This document shows, piece after piece, positions 44,684 through 53,489 of a stretch of DNA of 64,000 nt (its first letter is position 1; each line of letters begins with the position of its first letter). The position numbers were made by a program, and so were the translations under genes. The notes beneath the pieces were generated by a model, which was not told the origin of the DNA, searched no databases, and was given only the letters and a program-made list of their open reading frames with translations. The DNA is from Methylobacter sp. (GTDB lineage: Bacteria; Pseudomonadota; Gammaproteobacteria; Methylococcales; Methylomonadaceae): NCBI GenBank assembly GCA_030684815.1, contig JAUXXQ010000038.1:1-64000 (forward strand). Reading direction: 5' to 3'.

Positions 44684-46603
44684 CTAACCGTCCACATCCA
44701 GCTGCATGGCATGGATAATGATAGCCAGTTCATCGCGCTGCCGTTTCAATGGCTCCAATTCCGCTTCAAGACTGGCGATATTTTCGACAATGCTGCCTTT
44801 CGACTCGTTAATTTTTCTGAGCATTTGCAAACGGCTTTCGATTTGTTTTTTGTGATCCTTAATCTGATGCATCAACGGCGTTAGCACGCCGTTACTCCAA
44901 GTTGTCGCATCGGCATGCGCCTGCCGGAGTATGTTTCTGGCCTTGGCAATCAGCGTGCTGTATAGCCGATTGATAACGATGCTTTGTTCCGACATCGTGG
45001 TTTTGGCGCTGGTACGGAACGCTTCGCCCTCATCGAAAATCTGCTCCAGTTCAATCTGGTATTGTTTGATCGAAAACAGCTGCGGCTCAATCTCCTTAAA
45101 GCCGTATTCATCCTTAAACTTTTTATGTATCGCTTTGACCAAGCGCTGGGTTTCATTGGTAATGTCCACCGAATCTTGTAACAGATCGCGCAAGTCATCG
45201 AACAATTTACGGATATTTTGTTTCATGCCGTAGGTGGTCAGGCTTTTCGCCATGTCATGCTTGGTGGTTTTGATGATTTCATCGACTTTTTCTTTGGCGA
45301 ATGAATCGATCAACGCCTGCGCCTGCACCGAAAAAACCCGGCGGCTGGCCTGGAAGTTTTCAACATTCGCCAGATAGAGGTTTTGCCGGTCGCGTGTTTC
45401 AGCCATCAATTTTCCGGTCATATCCTGATTTTGGAAATCGACCTTTTTGAACTCCTCAAGCTGCGTCATGGCATTCGTCAACGAAGAACGGGTCAGGTTA
45501 AAAGATTCATTAACCAAAAAGCCAATATCACGGGTAATAGTGCCCAGCAGAATATCTTTACGCTGTTTTAAGATGTCATTGGCAAGATAATTTTCCAACG
45601 CCGCCAACCGGCTTTTTTCCAGCAAATTCGTGTCAGTCTTCACTTTGGCCAGCAGCGCCTGTTTGGCGGAAACAGGGAAAATGACATCTTCACTTACCTT
45701 CAATGTAAGCGCTGATGTTTTTATTTGCGAGCGAATGGAATCTTCGTAGCCATTTTCGCTGGCCAGATCATCCCACATGGCATCGATTTTGTTCATCACC
45801 ACGGCCAAGCCCTGCTTGTTGCCGCCACGATGCAGGCAGACATGGTTATGCCACATGTCCAAATCGCTTTTGGTGACGCCGGTATCGGCAGCCAGTACAA
45901 AAATAATGGCTTGGGCAGTGGGCAACATGCTCAAGGTGAGTTCCGGCTCAGTCCCCAAGGCATTCAAGCCCGGCGTATCAAGTATCGACAAGCCTTGTTT
46001 TAATAACGGATGGGGGAAACTGATCAAGGCATGGCGCCAACAGGGCACTTCAATTTTTTCCGGATTGATGATGCCTTGTTCGGCCGCTTCGCGTTCATTC
46101 CATAAACCCAATTTGTCGGCAACATCCCGGTCAACCAGCTTGGTTGCGACCAGTTCCTTGAAAGCTTCCTGCATTTGCGTTGGCGAATTGCAGTCAAGGT
46201 CGATCTGAAACCAGCGCTCGGGATTTTTTTTAAGCTCAATCAGTGAAATGTCTTCGAGACGGCTTTCGATATTCAGCAAGCGGATATAACTGCCGCCCTG
46301 TTCATCATGAAAAAGCTCGGTAGGCGACATGGTGGTGCGCCCCGGTGAAGAGGGCAGTAAGCGGATGCCTGTTTCAGCAAAAAACAACGCGTTGATCAGC
46401 TCGGTTTTGCCACGCGAGAATTCGGCGACAAAAGCCAATGTGATTTTGTCCGATTGCAGGCCATTAAGGATCGTTAACAGGGTCTCGGTGCTATGCGGAT
46501 CATTGGTGCCATAACGGTTGCGCCATTGATGATACATTTCTATCGACTGGATTAATTTTGCACGCCATAACGAATATTCGTGCATTTGTTCTTTAAATTC
46601 CAT
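44684..46603 (-). CDS. dynamin-family GTPase
   Basis: About 639 residues from the ATG at 46603 (an upstream ATG at 46612 is also possible). The G1 loop AEFSRGKTELINALF lacks the usual leading Gly of GEFSSGKST. G3 is DTPGLNALG and G4 MNKID. A long helical stalk follows, and the C-terminal part is coiled coil. Bacterial dynamin-like proteins reshape or protect membranes, sometimes against phage. It stands alone, convergent with the cyclase gene. Confidence 0.85.
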   Translation of the reverse strand: MEFKEQMHEYSLWRAKLIQSIEMYHQWRNRYGTNDPHSTETLLTILNGLQSDKITLAFVAEFSRGKTELINALFFAETGIRLLPSSPGRTTMSPTELFHDEQGGSYIRLLNIESRLEDISLIELKKNPERWFQIDLDCNSPTQMQEAFKELVATKLVDRDVADKLGLWNEREAAEQGIINPEKIEVPCWRHALISFPHPLLKQGLSILDTPGLNALGTEPELTLSMLPTAQAIIFVLAADTGVTKSDLDMWHNHVCLHRGGNKQGLAVVMNKIDAMWDDLASENGYEDSIRSQIKTSALTLKVSEDVIFPVSAKQALLAKVKTDTNLLEKSRLAALENYLANDILKQRKDILLGTITRDIGFLVNESFNLTRSSLTNAMTQLEEFKKVDFQNQDMTGKLMAETRDRQNLYLANVENFQASRRVFSVQAQALIDSFAKEKVDEIIKTTKHDMAKSLTTYGMKQNIRKLFDDLRDLLQDSVDITNETQRLVKAIHKKFKDEYGFKEIEPQLFSIKQYQIELEQIFDEGEAFRTSAKTTMSEQSIVINRLYSTLIAKARNILRQAHADATTWSNGVLTPLMHQIKDHKKQIESRLQMLRKINESKGSIVENIASLEAELEPLKRQRDELAIIIHAMQLDVDG

Positions 46604-46869
46604 ATTCCTCATGGCACGCGCCCTTACTGCGTTCTCATGCGCTACATGAAAACGAGAATTTCATTAAGTTATCGAATCTCGGCACACCGACACGCTACTC
46701 CTGTATTGCCTACCCAAAGTCGGCGCTTTAGACCAAGCCCTTACTGTTGGCGCTCTACCCCCCTGCATCCATGCAACTCCCAGGTGACGGTAATTTTTTG
46801 GCTAATTGTAGTCTATATCTTAAGAACTGTTAGTTTAAGATATTTATTTTTGCCACGCTTTACACATTT
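46604..46869. other. intergenic region with possible pyrE terminator
   Basis: No gene found. An inverted pair TATCTTAA/TTAAGATA at 46816-46842 lies just beyond the pyrE stop and could be its terminator, although the stem is AT-rich. Confidence 0.35.
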
Positions 46870-47514
46870 TTAGATGCCGTAAAGCCGCTGGTAGCCTTTA
46901 ATCGCATCCAGCAAAGCTGCGTCACTTTGCGCATCAGCGGCCAAATAATCGATGATATTGGCCAAGGTAATGATAGCAACCACCGGCATCGCAAATTGCC
47001 CGGTCACTTCGGCAATGGCGGAAACATTATTTTGACCTTTTTCCTGCCGATCCAGCGCGATCAATACGCCGGCCGGTGTCGCCCCGGCGTTGTTTATAAC
47101 CTCTACCGATTCCCTGACTGAGGTACCGGCGGTAATCACATCATCCAATATCAGCACACGACCCTGTAGCGGCGCACCCACTAAAGCGCCGCCCTCGCCA
47201 TGATCTTTGGCTTCCTTGCGGTTGAAGGCAAAAGGAATATCCGCGCCGGTTAAGCGGGCGTAGGCTATCGAGGCGGCGCTGACCAGCGGGATGCCTTTAT
47301 AAGCCGGGCCGTACAGAATATCCGGTTTAAGGTCGGATTGAAGCAATGCCTGGGCGTAAAACTCACCCAGTTTGCCTAATTGGGCGCCGGTATTGAATAA
47401 GCCTGTATTGAAAAAATAAGGGCTGGTGCGGCCTGATTTTAACTGGAATTCGCCGAATTTTAGGACGCCGCAAGCCAACGCGTAGGAAATAAAGTCTTTT
47501 TGATAATCGAGCAT
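46870..47514 (-). CDS. pyrE: orotate phosphoribosyltransferase
   Basis: Makes orotidine monophosphate from orotate and PRPP in pyrimidine synthesis. 214 residues from the ATG at 47514 (a TTG at 47523 would lie inside a repeat). Motifs: [15 protein letters not shown] and the PRPP loop [17 protein letters not shown]. The leader directly before the ATG is made of heptamer repeats and has no Shine-Dalgarno sequence. Confidence 0.96.
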   Translation of the reverse strand: MLDYQKDFISYALACGVLKFGEFQLKSGRTSPYFFNTGLFNTGAQLGKLGEFYAQALLQSDLKPDILYGPAYKGIPLVSAASIAYARLTGADIPFAFNRKEAKDHGEGGALVGAPLQGRVLILDDVITAGTSVRESVEVINNAGATPAGVLIALDRQEKGQNNVSAIAEVTGQFAMPVVAIITLANIIDYLAADAQSDAALLDAIKGYQRLYGI

Positions 47515-47628
47515 AAGGTTCAAGGTTCAAGGTTCAAGGTTCAAGGTTCAAGGTTCAAGGTTCAAGGTTCAAGGTTCAAGGTTCAAGGTTCAAGGTTCAA
47601 GGTTTAAGGTTCAAGGTTTAAGGTTTAA
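47515..47628. repeat. heptanucleotide tandem repeat (TTCAAGG)n
   Basis: About 16 perfect or near-perfect copies of the 7-bp unit TTCAAGG; the last few carry TTTAAGG. It abuts the pyrE start codon and fills nearly the entire gap between pyrE and hemW. Such arrays vary in copy number by slippage. Confidence 0.95.
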
Positions 47629-47650
47629 AAATTGTTGTTCAGCCGCCGTT

Positions 47651-48904
47651 TTAAGGCATGAATTTTTCCAAAATATTGTCCAGAAAATTCCAGCCTTGTT
47701 CCGAGCAATAATAGTGATTATGGTGTCGGATAAGCAACTTTTGTTTCACGCAAACGGATAAAGCCGGTTCCAGCGTAGCAGCGCTAAGCCCGGTGCTGGC
47801 CTGATAAGCATCCAGGCTAAAACCCTGTTTCAGGCGCAAATGGTTCATGACAAATTCCAACGGCAATGCCGCTACGTCAATGAATTCAGCGCCGCCTCTG
47901 TGCCGGCTATCGGTCAAATACTGCTCCGGGCTTTTCGGCTTAACACTGCGCACAATGCGCTGCGGCAAGGCTTGGCTGATTTTGCCGTGCGCACCCGCGC
48001 CTATGCCCAAATAATCGCCAAACTGCCAATAATTTACATTGTGCCGACATTGTCGGCCTTGTTTGCTGTAAGCAGAGACCTCATATTGGTCATAGCCGTG
48101 AGCGGCCAAGAGTTGCTGGCATTGCTGCTGGCTGCTAAAAATAGCGTCATCATCCGGCAGTCTGGGCGGGAATTTATGAAACCAAGTATTCGGCTCCAAC
48201 GTTAATTGGTAAAAAGAAATATGGCTAGGCGCAAGGCTGATAGCGGTTTCCACGTCTATCCGGCTGCTGTCGGCTTCGGCACCCGGCAAGCCGAACATCA
48301 AATCCAGGTTGAAATTGTCAAAACCGGATTGATGGGCGATTTCGGCGGCCTGTATCGCTTCATGTGCAGAATGCACGCGGCCCAGTTTTTTCAACAAAGG
48401 ATCGCTAAAACTTTGAATGCCGATGGATAAGCGGTTGATGCCCAACGCCCTGAACTCGGCGAATTTCTGGCTTTCAAAGGTGCCGGGATTGGCCTCAAGA
48501 GTAATTTCGGGCTCATCTTTTAACACCAGCTGTTGCCCTATGCCGCGCAACAGCCGATCGAACGATTCGGGTGAAAATAAACTGGGGGTGCCGCCACCGA
48601 TAAAAATGCTGCTGATGGGTCGGGTAATGGCGTAACGCCGTATATCGTGCGCCAAATCGTGCAGCAATGCCGTGATATAAGCCGCTTCAGGCGTGTCTGG
48701 TTTAACTGCGTGCGAATTAAAATCGCAATACGGACATTTTTTAATGCACCAGGGAATATGGATATAAAGGCTAAGCGGCAGCAAGCGGTTTTTCAATGGA
48801 TGGTTTAAAATGGCAGCCAGTTTAACATGTGAATCGCTGGGGAATAAGACATCTGCGCAGCTTTTTAAGCCAATAACGGGCTTAATATTCTTCGTGCCCT
48901 TCAT
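47651..48904 (-). CDS. hemW: HemW, radical SAM heme chaperone
   Basis: HemN-like radical SAM protein that transfers heme rather than oxidising coproporphyrinogen. About 417 residues. The SAM cluster motif CIKKCPYCDF is in LYIHIPWCIKKCPYCDFNSH; GGGTPSLF and EANPGTF follow. Compared with typical HemW, which starts near LPLSLYIHIPWC, there is an N-terminal extension of about 40 residues. Possible starts are ATG 48904 (AAGG eight bases upstream, preferred) and ATG 48928. It reads in the same direction as pyrE. Confidence 0.9.
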   Translation of the reverse strand: MKGTKNIKPVIGLKSCADVLFPSDSHVKLAAILNHPLKNRLLPLSLYIHIPWCIKKCPYCDFNSHAVKPDTPEAAYITALLHDLAHDIRRYAITRPISSIFIGGGTPSLFSPESFDRLLRGIGQQLVLKDEPEITLEANPGTFESQKFAEFRALGINRLSIGIQSFSDPLLKKLGRVHSAHEAIQAAEIAHQSGFDNFNLDLMFGLPGAEADSSRIDVETAISLAPSHISFYQLTLEPNTWFHKFPPRLPDDDAIFSSQQQCQQLLAAHGYDQYEVSAYSKQGRQCRHNVNYWQFGDYLGIGAGAHGKISQALPQRIVRSVKPKSPEQYLTDSRHRGGAEFIDVAALPLEFVMNHLRLKQGFSLDAYQASTGLSAATLEPALSVCVKQKLLIRHHNHYYCSEQGWNFLDNILEKFMP

Positions 48905-48970
48905 GGTGACAACCTTTTTACCTGCCATTAAATGAAAAGTTACAACTAACCCTATTTAAAGCGAGAACTT

Positions 48971-49630
48971 ATGCGACTGTTACTGGTTGAAGACGATGAA
49001 ATATTGGGCGAGGGATTGGTCGAAGGTTTGAAAATGGAAGGTTATGCCGTTGACTGGCTGACCAACGGCAAACTGGCCGATGAGGCGCTAAAGGTCAACA
49101 GCTATGAGCTGGTTGTACTGGACTTGAACTTGCCGGATATGGAAGGCCTGGATATTTTAAAGGCGCTCAGGGCACGTAAGGATGAAACCCCGGTGATGGT
49201 GCTGACCGCTAAAGACACCGTGCCTGACCGTGTGCTGGGACTCGATAGCGGCGCCGATGACTTTGTCATCAAACCGTTTGAACTCGATGAAGTCTGCGCC
49301 CGGTTAAGGGCGTTGGCAAGAAGGAACGAAGGCCGTAGTGTGCCCACTATTGAGTATAAAGGTATCGTTTTGGATCCGGCTTCGCATCAAGTCACCTGGA
49401 ATGATGAAAAGGTTGACCTGTCGCAAAAAGAGTTTGAAATACTGAGTTTTTTGATGAGCAATATCGGCCGGGTCATTTCCCGCGCCCGGCTTGAAGAAAG
49501 CCTGTATTCATGGGATTCCGATGTAGAAAGCAATACCGTCGAGGTGCATATCCACCATCTGAGAAAAAAACTCGACCCGTCGATTATCCGCACCGTCCGG
49601 GGTGTGGGTTATATTATCGATGAAGACTAG
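48971..49630 (+). CDS. OmpR-family response regulator (QseB-like)
   Basis: 219 residues. Receiver with Asp51 in LVVLDLNLPDMEG and Lys in IKPFELDEVCARL, then a winged-helix domain (LSQKEFEILSFLMSNIGRVI, VEVHIHHLRKKLDPS, VRGVGYIIDE). Its kinase partner is 82 bp downstream. Divergent from hemW. Confidence 0.93.
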   Translation: MRLLLVEDDEILGEGLVEGLKMEGYAVDWLTNGKLADEALKVNSYELVVLDLNLPDMEGLDILKALRARKDETPVMVLTAKDTVPDRVLGLDSGADDFVIKPFELDEVCARLRALARRNEGRSVPTIEYKGIVLDPASHQVTWNDEKVDLSQKEFEILSFLMSNIGRVISRARLEESLYSWDSDVESNTVEVHIHHLRKKLDPSIIRTVRGVGYIIDED

Positions 49631-49712
49631 CGTTCATACGGATTAAACTCACCACCAAAAAATCACTGCCTATCAACCCGCCAAATGCCATTTTTCCAAC
49701 GGCTAAAAATTA

Positions 49713-51320
49713 ATGAATTATTCGCTGCGCCAACTGTTGTTATTCAGCCTACTGTCCGCCTCCATGTTGATCTGGGGCGTGACCGCTTACATGAGCTATA
49801 AAGTCACCCGCGACGAGGTCGCCAGCCTGTTCGATGCGGAACTGGCGCAATCGGCCAAAGTGCTGCATGTCTTCGTCGAAAGCCTGATACGGGAAGGCTC
49901 GCTGTCCAAACACTGGGTGCAAACGCAAACCGATGAACGCCTGCATCCCTACACCGGGCGTAAAAACAAAAAGAAACAAAGCCCCTTTCAACTTTGGGCT
50001 AAAGGCAGTTCCGGCTTATTAGAGCGCTCAGAACATTCGCCTGAGTTTTCAGTGCATGGTTTTAGCAAAAAAAATATTGACGACCAGCTGTGGGAGGTCT
50101 TCGACGGGCTACTCGAAGAAAGCACACTGGGTCATAAATACGAACGCAAAGTTGCATTCCAGCTGTGGTCCAAAAACGACGGCCTACTGCTGCGCTCGGA
50201 AAGCGCGCCGACCTTTGCCTTTTCCTCGGCTAATCATGGCTTTAGCGAAACCAACATCGACAAACATATCTGGCATGTGTTCAGCATTTCCAGCTCGAAC
50301 GGCGAATATATTATCCATGTCGGCCAAAAAGAAGAAATCCGCGCCGAATTGACCGATGAAATATCGGCGCAACTGGTCACGCAATTTCTGGTCGGCCTGC
50401 CGATTTTAGGCATCGTCATCTGGATTATTGTCGGCCATTCGTTAAAGCCGCTTAACCGCTTGGAAATAGCCCTGTCCCGGCGCGAAGCCAGCTTTTTAAA
50501 ACCGCTATCCAGCAAGAAACTGCCCAAAGAAATCATCCCCGTAGTCAATGAAATCAACAATTTATTTGCCCAATTGGAGCAGGCTTTTGAACATGAGCGC
50601 CAATTCACCGCCGACGCCTCGCACGAATTAAGGACGCCTTTAGCCGGACTGCTAACACAAGCGCAAGTTGCCATGCGCACCGGCGACGAAAATGTGCGCC
50701 ATCAGGCACTCAAACGCATTGAACAAGGCGTCAACCGCATGACCTACATGGTGCAACAGCTGCTGACCTTCTCGCGCATAGAATCCGGCACCGAGTATTT
50801 GGCCAAAGAAACCACCATACTCAATTACGAAGTGCCGCGCATCATTGCGGAATTGGATCCGGAAGCGCATAAAAAGCGGATTCAGGTGGAATACGAGGAA
50901 ATCAACGCCGCGCCCATCGTCGCCAACACCTTGTTGATCAACATTCTAGTCAGAAATATTATTGATAATGCCATCAAATACACACCAATTAATGGCATGG
51001 TCAGGGTTAGCCTGACCGGAATGGAGCAGCATTTACAGCTCTGCATTGAAGATTCGGGACCCGGCATCGCGCCCGACCAATACGAAAACTCGCTCAAACG
51101 TTTTCACCGCTGCGTTGAAACCGCCAACAAAGCGCAAGGCACCGGCCTGGGTTTTTCCATCGTACAGCGCATTGCAACCCTGCACGGCGCCGAACTTGTG
51201 TTGGACGAATCCGAATTTGGCGGCTTAAAAGTTACGGTTATATTTATCCTGCCGGTAAAAGCCGCCGTTAAAAAGAACCCGAATAAATTAAATTTTTTTA
51301 ACATCAAAAAGCAATCCTGA
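49713..51320 (+). CDS. sensor histidine kinase with duplicated sensor domain (QseC-like)
   Basis: 535 residues. Membrane helices at about 8-28 and 222-243 enclose the periplasmic sensor. That region holds two tandem copies of one motif, FQLW.K...LL.RSE..P.F...GFS..NID...W.VF, at residues about 91-130 and 148-190. Typical QseC-type sensors have one. HisKA with His304 (DASHELRTPLAGL) and an HATPase (NIIDNAIKYTP, EDSGPGIAPDQYENSLKRFH, GTGLGFSIVQR) complete it. The signal is unknown. Confidence 0.92.
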   Translation: MNYSLRQLLLFSLLSASMLIWGVTAYMSYKVTRDEVASLFDAELAQSAKVLHVFVESLIREGSLSKHWVQTQTDERLHPYTGRKNKKKQSPFQLWAKGSSGLLERSEHSPEFSVHGFSKKNIDDQLWEVFDGLLEESTLGHKYERKVAFQLWSKNDGLLLRSESAPTFAFSSANHGFSETNIDKHIWHVFSISSSNGEYIIHVGQKEEIRAELTDEISAQLVTQFLVGLPILGIVIWIIVGHSLKPLNRLEIALSRREASFLKPLSSKKLPKEIIPVVNEINNLFAQLEQAFEHERQFTADASHELRTPLAGLLTQAQVAMRTGDENVRHQALKRIEQGVNRMTYMVQQLLTFSRIESGTEYLAKETTILNYEVPRIIAELDPEAHKKRIQVEYEEINAAPIVANTLLINILVRNIIDNAIKYTPINGMVRVSLTGMEQHLQLCIEDSGPGIAPDQYENSLKRFHRCVETANKAQGTGLGFSIVQRIATLHGAELVLDESEFGGLKVTVIFILPVKAAVKKNPNKLNFFNIKKQS

Positions 51321-51531
51321 ATTATCCTGCGCCAAAGTGCCTGTATCCAGAAACTCAAGCGGCGCGGCCGGGATTTTAGTATTATTTTTGCCGTCAACAA
51401 CGTCGTTCTCAACGCTACCCCTTTCATCCGCTGGATTTAGCCGAATGATTTCAAATGTAGCGTTGGTAAACGTAAGGGTTTGGGCAAAAAAAAAGATATA
51501 ATCAGCGGTTTTTAACACAGAGGATCAGAAA

Positions 51532-52203
51532 ATGAATGAAAACTGGATTGCACCTTCCATCCTGTCAGCTAATTTCGCCAAATTGGGTGAAGAAGTTGAT
51601 AACGTTTTAAAAGCCGGTGCCGATGTGGTGCATTTCGATGTGATGGACAACCATTTCGTGCCCAACCTGACTATCGGGCCTTTGGTTTGCGAAGCGCTGA
51701 GAAAGCACGGCGTCACCGCACCGATTGACGTACATTTAATGGTTGAACCGGTTGACCGCCTTATCCCCGACTTTGCCAAAGCCGGCGCCAGCATCATTAC
51801 CTTTCATCCTGAAGCCTCTGTGCATATCGACCGCACCTTGCAATTGATTAAAGACTGCGGCTGCCAAGCTGGATTGGTATTTAATCCCGGCACACCGCTG
51901 CATTATCTGGATTATGTGATGGACAAACTGGACATGATTTTATTGATGTCGGTTAACCCCGGTTTTGGCGGCCAGTCATTTATTCCTTCCGCACTGGACA
52001 AATTGCGCCAAGTCAGAAAACGCATTGACGACAGCGGTTTGAATATTCGTCTGGAAATTGATGGCGGCGTTAAAACCGACAACATCCGCGACATTAAAGC
52101 CGCCGGTGCCGATACATTTGTCGCAGGTTCGGCAATTTTCAGCCAGCCGGATTATAAAAAAGTAATTGATGAAATGCGGGTTGAATTGGCGAAAGCGGTT
52201 TAA
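51532..52203 (+). CDS. rpe: ribulose-phosphate 3-epimerase
   Basis: Interconverts ribulose-5-phosphate and xylulose-5-phosphate. In methanotrophs using the RuMP cycle this enzyme regenerates acceptor sugars. The 223 residues contain [54 protein letters not shown] and LEIDGGVK. The usual metal-ligand residues are present. Confidence 0.97.
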   Translation: MNENWIAPSILSANFAKLGEEVDNVLKAGADVVHFDVMDNHFVPNLTIGPLVCEALRKHGVTAPIDVHLMVEPVDRLIPDFAKAGASIITFHPEASVHIDRTLQLIKDCGCQAGLVFNPGTPLHYLDYVMDKLDMILLMSVNPGFGGQSFIPSALDKLRQVRKRIDDSGLNIRLEIDGGVKTDNIRDIKAAGADTFVAGSAIFSQPDYKKVIDEMRVELAKAV

Positions 52204-52316
52204 AAGCATCGCGTCGTTGTGGTGGATTGGCTGTTAAGCGAATCCACCCTTACACGGTTTTTTCAAAGTCATCCGTGATGAATTACAAGCCATTCAACTA
52301 TAACGAATAAAAAACT

Positions 52317-52565
52317 ATGCGTTTAGATGAAATAATCCAGCAGCATACCCAAGCATTATCGCCGGCACAGCAAGCCGAGGTTTTCGATTTTGTGTTATTT
52401 TTAGAACAAAAACAGACGCTGTTAATAACAGATCAAGAACAACGCAAACAGCGATTAAAAAAAGCTTTGGATAATGCGGTTAAGCTAGGTATTTTCGCCG
52501 GTATCGATGGCGTAGCCTGGCAAAATGAACAACGACAAGACCGCAATATTGGCTATGACGAATGA
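52317..52565 (+). CDS. small antitoxin-like protein (DUF2281-like)
   Basis: 82 residues beginning MRLDEIIQQHTQALSPAQQA and EVFDFVLFLEQK, the DUF2281-like helical start shared by many toxin-antitoxin antitoxins. Its stop overlaps the ATG of the PIN-domain gene that follows (ATGA). It should neutralise that toxin, but the toxin gene is frameshifted. Confidence 0.75.
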   Translation: MRLDEIIQQHTQALSPAQQAEVFDFVLFLEQKQTLLITDQEQRKQRLKKALDNAVKLGIFAGIDGVAWQNEQRQDRNIGYDE

Positions 52566-52928
52566 TACTGATTGACAGTAATCTAATTATTTATGCTATT
52601 CAAGCCGAATACAAAAATTTGCGGGAGTGGATTATTACTAATGATCCCGTGTATTCGATTATTAGCCGGGTTGAAGTATTGGGTTTTGCGCGAATTCAGT
52701 CTATTGAAAAAACAAGTTATTACCGAGTTATTGAATAGTCTGGAAATCATTTATCTCAATCCCGCTTGCTATGAGCTTGCCATTGCCCTAAAACAACAGC
52801 GCAAAATGTCTTTAGGGGATGCACTGATTGCGGCAACCTGTATTGAGCATCATAAAACTCTAGCCACACGCAATACTGCCGATTTCGACTGGATTGAAAA
52901 CATGCGAGTGATCAATCCCTTGTTATAA
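52562..52928 (+). pseudogene. VapC-like PIN-domain toxin with frameshift
   Basis: The ATG at 52562 reads MILIDSNLIIYAIQAEYKNL and continues to SRVEVLGF, after which the frame shifts at about 52684-52692 (GGTTTTGCGCGAATTC; removing one G from TTTTGCGCG restores it). The remainder is in the +1 frame: REFSLLKKQVITELLNSLEI, then KMSLGDALIAATCIEHHKTL and TRNTADFDWI. PIN acidic residues Asp5, Glu in VEVL, and Asp in LGDAL and FDW remain. Either a dead toxin or a base-call error. Confidence 0.8.
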
Positions 52929-52929
52929 A

Positions 52930-52996
52930 AATACGCTGTGCGTGTTTTTTAGTTAATTGAATTACAAAGGTTAATTTAAAAATGGGTATCCTACAT
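52930..52996. repeat. degenerate GTACGCTGTGCGTACC repeat copy
   Basis: TACGCTGTGCGTG, then an AT-rich middle (TTAATTGAATTACAAAGGTT), then AAAAATGGGTATCCTACATG. It parallels the better-preserved copy at 53411-53489, so the two flank the DUF1640 gene as direct repeats. Confidence 0.6.
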
Positions 52997-53066
52997 GACT
53001 ACACCTTGCGCATTTCAATTGTAATAATTACAGCATCATTCGGCGCATTTTATTTGGAGTAAGCTA

Positions 53067-53396
53067 ATGACCACGGTAACTTTCGATACCCATGATTTTG
53101 TTAAAAGGCTCAAAGGCGTGGGCTTCAGTGAGGAACAAGCGAAAGTCCTGACTGATTTACAAAAAACCATAGTATCGAATATCCTCGAACAAGCCCGGCA
53201 TGATTATAAGCTGGATGATTTGGCTACCAAGCGTGATTTAAAAGAACTGGAGCTAAAAATTGAATTGGTTAAATCAGAGTTAAAGCGCGAGATTGCAGAA
53301 ACTAAAGCTGATTTAATCCGCTGGGTAGTGGGCGTGGGTTTGTTGCACATAACGATTATTGCCGGATTGTTGTTTAGATTAACTGGCAAGGTTTAG
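53067..53396 (+). CDS. DUF1640-like coiled-coil membrane protein
   Basis: 109 residues. The start MTTVTFDTHDFVKRLKGVGF and SEEQAKVLTDLQK matches the DUF1640/CCDC90 family, which has an N-terminal head, a coiled coil (LATKRDLKELELKIELVKSE) and a C-terminal membrane helix (WVVGVGLLHITIIAGLLF). These proteins are widespread next to accessory genes; function unknown. Confidence 0.8.
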   Translation: MTTVTFDTHDFVKRLKGVGFSEEQAKVLTDLQKTIVSNILEQARHDYKLDDLATKRDLKELELKIELVKSELKREIAETKADLIRWVVGVGLLHITIIAGLLFRLTGKV

Positions 53397-53410
53397 CCCG
53401 TGGTTGAATT

Positions 53411-53489
53411 GTAGGGTATGCTGCGCGTACCTTTTGTTTAATTAAGTAACTATTACAAATTTAAAAATGGTACGCACAGCGTACCCTAC
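53411..53489. repeat. GTAGGGTACGCTGTGCGTACC inverted repeat
   Basis: Arms GTAGGGTATGCTGCGCGTACC (53411-53431) and GGTACGCACAGCGTACCCTAC (53469-53489) pair with two mismatches around an AT-rich spacer. The right arm ends exactly at the start codon of the HEPN gene, so it could affect its translation. Confidence 0.75.

Noticed and set aside
46604-46869. tRNA gene in the gap before pyrE
   Set aside because: No T-loop GTTCRANYC with matching arms and acceptor stem could be paired.
47524-47650. Small gene inside the heptamer repeat
   Set aside because: Any frame through it is a simple repeat of the translated 7-mer.
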